Source: an uncultured Oscillospiraceae bacterium (GTDB lineage Bacteria > Bacillota > Clostridia > Oscillospirales > Oscillospiraceae). From it: 35,726 bases of DNA. The notes beneath the pieces were generated by a model. That model did not search any database and had not been told where the DNA came from. It saw nothing but the letters and a program-made list of their open reading frames with translations. The stretch spans positions 1-35,726 of the forward strand of contig CAAEUZ010000031.1 in NCBI GenBank assembly GCA_900759385.1, read 5' to 3'. Both the position numbers and the translations under genes were made by a program. Shown here piece after piece: positions 32,449 to 35,726 of the stretch; within the stretch, counting starts at the first letter, position 1; each line of letters starts with the position of its first letter.

Positions 32449-35400
32449 TTATTCGGTACGCAGGGCCTCCACGGGGTCGCGCTTGGCGGCGAACCTGGAT
32501 GGTATGAGTCCGGCAATGAAGGTGAGAAGCATGCTGATCAGTATCAGGATCACCGCCCCCGCCCAGGGCAGGATGGAACGCAGGCTCTCTATGCCGGTGA
32601 GGTGCTGGACAATGGCATTTATCGGTATGTTGAGGACAAGCGTCAGCCCTATGCCTATTAACCCGGCCGCCAGGCCCTCTATCAGCGTCTCCGCGTTGAA
32701 GACGTTGCTCACGTCGCGCTTGCTGGCTCCTATGGCGCGGAGGATGCCTATCTCCTTGGTGCGCTCCAGCACGGAGATGTAGGTGATGATGCCGATCATG
32801 ATGCTCGACACCACCAGGGAGATGGCCACGAAGGCGATGAGCACGTAGCTTATGGCGTTGATGATGGTGGAAATGCTGCTCATGAGTATGGCCACATAGT
32901 CGGTGTAGCTTATCTGCTGCTCCTCGTCGGCCGCGGCGTTATACTCGTCTATGATACGCGCTATCTCGTCCTTGTCGGCGAAGCTGGTGGCGTAGAGGTT
33001 GATGCCGTCGGGGCTCTCCATGTCCACCATGCCGAAGAGCTCCATGTTCTCGTCATAGGAGCTGTCCGAATAGCGCGCGGGCATGAGCTCGCTGTATATG
33101 TACTCGTACTGCCAGTCGCTGAGCTCGGTGTAGCTCAGCGCCATGGCCAGCTGCTCCTGGCTGAGGGCGGACAGCTGCTGCGTGACGGCCTCGGCGTATT
33201 GATTCGCCACTGTCTCGCGGACCATCTCGCGCACATAGCTCATGAGCGTTTCGTCGTCCATCTGGTTTATGTAGTCCCGCACGGAGTCGGCGTCCACGCC
33301 CATCTCCTCGGCGTAGCCGGAGACCATCATCTCCTCAATGTCCTCACGGGTGAGGCCGGACACGGCCTGCTCCACGGCGGTGTCGAGATAAGTGTCCTCG
33401 GGAGTGGTGAGGACGGAGGTGTAGAGCTCTGCGGCGTCGGCCGTGTTGAGCATGGAGATATAGTTGTCCACCTCGGACTTTATCTCGTCCAGGCTGAGCT
33501 CTTCCTCCTCGCCGGTGGAGAATGGCAGGCCGGTTATGACGTCGGTGTCCGGGTTCGCGTACTGGTCCACGATGACATCGCTGCCCTGTGCGTCGCTGAT
33601 GACGTGTTCGGTGAGGGCGCTGGTATATCCTATCGCGCCGGAGGACATCATGCCGGCCACGGCGTCCTCGTTCTGGCGCACAATACCGCTTATCTTCAGG
33701 GTTATGCCAACGTCCTCGTTTTCATAGAGGTAATCGAGACCGGCGTCGGTGCCGGAGACGTCGGTGTAGGTGCCGGTGTCCTCGTCGTAGACGTACTTGT
33801 CGTACCAGCCGACCAGCTTGAAGGTGCGGCCGCAGAGGTCCTCATAGCTCCAGCTCTGCACCTCGGCGTCCACGGTCTCGCCGTTCATATATGCCTCCAG
33901 CGAGCTGGTCAGCTCAGCTTCCGTGCGCAGGCCCAGCGTGTAGAGCACCAGGTCGCTCACCTCGTTGTTCTGGTCAACTATCAGCACTACCTCGTCGTAG
34001 TTCTGCGGCCAGGAGCCGTAGATGACGTCGTACTGGTCGAGCAGAGTCTGGTTTATATACTCGCCGTTTTCGCCGGGCAGCATCTCCTCCCAGCTCTCGA
34101 AGCTGGAGTAGAAGTCGCCCATGGTGCTGAAATAGCTGGAAAAGTCGCCGCCGTACATGCCGGAGAGCAGCTCGTTGAGCAGCGTCACCACGTCGCTCTT
34201 GACCACGTTGCCGTCGTCGTCCTGGGTGTAGATGTCAAAGTTGGGCTCGTAGACATACTGTATGGCGCTGGTGTACTCGTTGATCCCGCCGCCGTTGGCG
34301 TCAAGGAACTCCTTGAAGCTCCGGAGGTCGTTGGTCTCGGTGTCCATGCTGGTGATGCTGTCCATGAGGTCATAAAGGATGACATTGGAGTACACCGCGT
34401 CCCGCTCGTGCTCCCCGCCGTCCCCTCCGGCTCCGGCCATGGCCTCTATCATGCTGGACAGGTCGGCAGCCTCGGCCTCTATCGCCAGGGGATAGGTCGA
34501 GAGCGTGTCCTCCTGCACCTGGTCTATGTAGGTCTGTATGCCGTTCGATAGCGAGAGGATAAGGGCGATGCCGATTATGCCTATGCTGCCCGCAAACGCC
34601 GTCAGTATGGTGCGGCCCTTCTTGGTCTTGAGGTTGTTGAACGAGAGGCTCAGCGCCGTGGCAAAGGACATGCTCGGCTTCTTCTTGCCGGTATCCTCGC
34701 GCGGCGGCTCGGCTCCCTCGGGGCTGAAGGGGTCGCTGTCGCCGATTATCTCGCCGTCGAGCAGGCGCACGATGCGCGTGGAGTACCGTTCGGCCAGCTC
34801 GGCGTTGTGGGTGACCATGACGACGAGCTTGTCCTTGGCTATCTCCTGCAGCAGCTCCATGATCTGCACGCTGGTGACGCTGTCGAGGGCGCCGGTTGGC
34901 TCGTCGGCCAGGAGTATGTCAGGGTCGTTTATCAGCGCGCGGGCGATGGCCACTCGCTGCATCTGGCCGCCGGACATCTGGTTGGGCTTCTTGTTTATCT
35001 GGTCGCCCAGGCCCACGCGCTCCAGGACCCTGATGGCCCGCTCGCGCCGCTCCGCCTTTCCAACGCCGGAGATGGTCAGCGCCAGCTCCACGTTGGCCAG
35101 CACGCTCTGGTGCGGGATGAGGTTATAGGTCTGGAAGACGAAGCCTATCGTGTGGTTGCGGTAGGTGTCCCAGTCGCGGTCCTTGTACTCCTTGGTGGAG
35201 CGCCCGTTTATGACCAGGTCGCCGTCAGTATACTGGTCGAGGCCGCCGACGATGTTCAGCAGCGTGGTCTTGCCGCAGCCCGAGGGCCCGAGCACGGAGA
35301 CGAACTCGTTCTCCCGGAAGCTGATGCTCACCCCGCGCAGGGCGTGCACCGTCATGTCGCCCGCGACATAGTCCTTGCGTATGTCCTTTAATGTCAGCAA
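32449..35400 (-). CDS. MacB/FtsX-type ABC transporter, ATPase-permease fusion with large extracellular domain
   Basis: 983 residues. The N-terminal ATPase has Walker A GPSGCGKTT (38-46), signature MSGGQMQR near 142 and LLADEPTGALD, the LolD/MacB type. One membrane helix follows near 268-288, then an extracellular part of about 540 residues rich in Asp, Glu, Tyr and Ser, and three more helices in the FtsX domain (VLIAFVAISLVVSSIMIGIITYISVLERTKEIGILRAIGASKRDV). Mechanotransmission or export of a peptide or lipid is usual for the type; the cargo is unknown. The start is a TTG at 35400 with GGAAAGGG close before it. Confidence 0.88.
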   Translation of the reverse strand: MLTLKDIRKDYVAGDMTVHALRGVSISFRENEFVSVLGPSGCGKTTLLNIVGGLDQYTDGDLVINGRSTKEYKDRDWDTYRNHTIGFVFQTYNLIPHQSVLANVELALTISGVGKAERRERAIRVLERVGLGDQINKKPNQMSGGQMQRVAIARALINDPDILLADEPTGALDSVTSVQIMELLQEIAKDKLVVMVTHNAELAERYSTRIVRLLDGEIIGDSDPFSPEGAEPPREDTGKKKPSMSFATALSLSFNNLKTKKGRTILTAFAGSIGIIGIALILSLSNGIQTYIDQVQEDTLSTYPLAIEAEAADLSSMIEAMAGAGGDGGEHERDAVYSNVILYDLMDSITSMDTETNDLRSFKEFLDANGGGINEYTSAIQYVYEPNFDIYTQDDDGNVVKSDVVTLLNELLSGMYGGDFSSYFSTMGDFYSSFESWEEMLPGENGEYINQTLLDQYDVIYGSWPQNYDEVVLIVDQNNEVSDLVLYTLGLRTEAELTSSLEAYMNGETVDAEVQSWSYEDLCGRTFKLVGWYDKYVYDEDTGTYTDVSGTDAGLDYLYENEDVGITLKISGIVRQNEDAVAGMMSSGAIGYTSALTEHVISDAQGSDVIVDQYANPDTDVITGLPFSTGEEEELSLDEIKSEVDNYISMLNTADAAELYTSVLTTPEDTYLDTAVEQAVSGLTREDIEEMMVSGYAEEMGVDADSVRDYINQMDDETLMSYVREMVRETVANQYAEAVTQQLSALSQEQLAMALSYTELSDWQYEYIYSELMPARYSDSSYDENMELFGMVDMESPDGINLYATSFADKDEIARIIDEYNAAADEEQQISYTDYVAILMSSISTIINAISYVLIAFVAISLVVSSIMIGIITYISVLERTKEIGILRAIGASKRDVSNVFNAETLIEGLAAGLIGIGLTLVLNIPINAIVQHLTGIESLRSILPWAGAVILILISMLLTFIAGLIPSRFAAKRDPVEALRTE

Positions 35401-35447
35401 GAGAACCCTTTCCTTTCAGCACTTTGTAAGCAAATTGACGAAGGGAA

Positions 35448-35476
35448 ATTATATAGGGAAATTGTGAACTTTTCAA
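35448..35476 (-). promoter_or_regulatory. Promoter of the MacB-type transporter gene
   Basis: On the minus strand, TTGAAA (35471-35476), a 17-nt spacer, TATAAT (35448-35453). Confidence 0.75.
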
Positions 35477-35726
35477 GGCGGCAGCGCCAGTTTTTATCAC
35501 CGGCCGCCGCGTTTTGCCCGGTCAATTTTCAAGAACCTGTCCCAAATTAAGCAGGGCTCTTCCCCGGCAGATTTTTGCCTTGGCTGACAAGCCCAAACTC
35601 ATGTGGTGGTATTGTCTCAGTTGTTTGTAATTTAGCACAAAACGCGCGTCTCTCTGCATGCTGCCGGACAAAACTGCAAAACTGTACGCAGCGATGAAAA
35701 AAACCGGCAAATAACAATGACCGGCC
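35477..35726. other. Intergenic end of the window, no gene recognised
   Basis: Beyond the promoter at 35448-35476 I see no gene with a ribosome site and protein-like sequence. A weak stem (GGCGGC near 35480 with GCCGCC near 35504) and a possible CCGGCA/TG-CCGG hairpin at about 35703-35724, followed by a T-run on the minus strand, may be the end of a gene lying to the right. Confidence 0.4.

Noticed and set aside
35522..35710. Small minus-strand frame of 62 codons near the window end
   Set aside because: No ribosome site or family, and the composition looks non-coding.

Overview
The window looks like a chromosomal segment from a high-GC member of the Clostridia, probably a gut Oscillospirales/Ruminococcaceae relative. 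Supporting signs are a ribD-ribE-ribBA-ribH operon under an FMN riboswitch, strong AGGAGG-type ribosome sites, lipoprotein signals, SdpI and HxlR family proteins, and housekeeping genes (lepA, prfB, mutM) with GC-rich codon use. The taxonomic call is inference. No rRNA, tRNA, CRISPR array, integrase or transposase was seen.

Layout. 27-6299 (minus): a membrane protein with a pseudokinase N-terminus and a C-type lectin C-terminus, a beta-CASP metallo-beta-lactamase RNase-like protein, an SdpI-like membrane protein, lepA and an XRE regulator. 6442-11948 (minus): a lineage-specific, partly AT-richer block of lipoproteins, small secreted or membrane proteins, an Amidase_6-type protein that has lost its 5' end, a frameshifted secreted protein and a membrane-anchored XRE regulator. 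A 38-nt direct repeat lies in this block. 12155-18587 (plus): prfB, a CapA-family protein, a YihY-family membrane protein, an ABC-F ATPase, a YdcF/DUF218 protein and a HAD phosphatase.

18756-26695 is the most interesting part. A minus-strand HxlR regulator and mutM face a plus-strand SnoaL-like lipoprotein and a six-gene, nearly gapless operon. The operon runs ferredoxin-nitroreductase fusion, PNPOx-ferredoxin fusion, osmoprotectant-type ABC permease/binding-protein fusion, its ATPase, a zinc-type macrodomain ADP-ribosyl hydrolase, and a class M sirtuin (SirTM). The same operator-like sequence, TGTAA-N9-TTACA, occurs at the HxlR promoter, at the lipoprotein promoter and at the operon promoter. 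The last two promoters also share a 40-nt upstream block. I infer one HxlR-controlled redox/electrophile-stress regulon that combines flavin/Fe-S reductases, a transporter and reversible protein ADP-ribosylation, without the GcvH-L/LplA2 partners usual for SirTM.

26789-31368 (plus): an inositol-monophosphatase-family protein, then a strong promoter, the FMN riboswitch and the riboflavin operon; its flavin products suit the flavoenzymes nearby. 31432-35400: a small nitroreductase (minus), a stand-alone S24/LexA-like domain that has lost its catalytic residues (plus), and a large MacB/FtsX-type ABC transporter (minus). 35401-35726 holds the promoter of that transporter and no recognisable gene.
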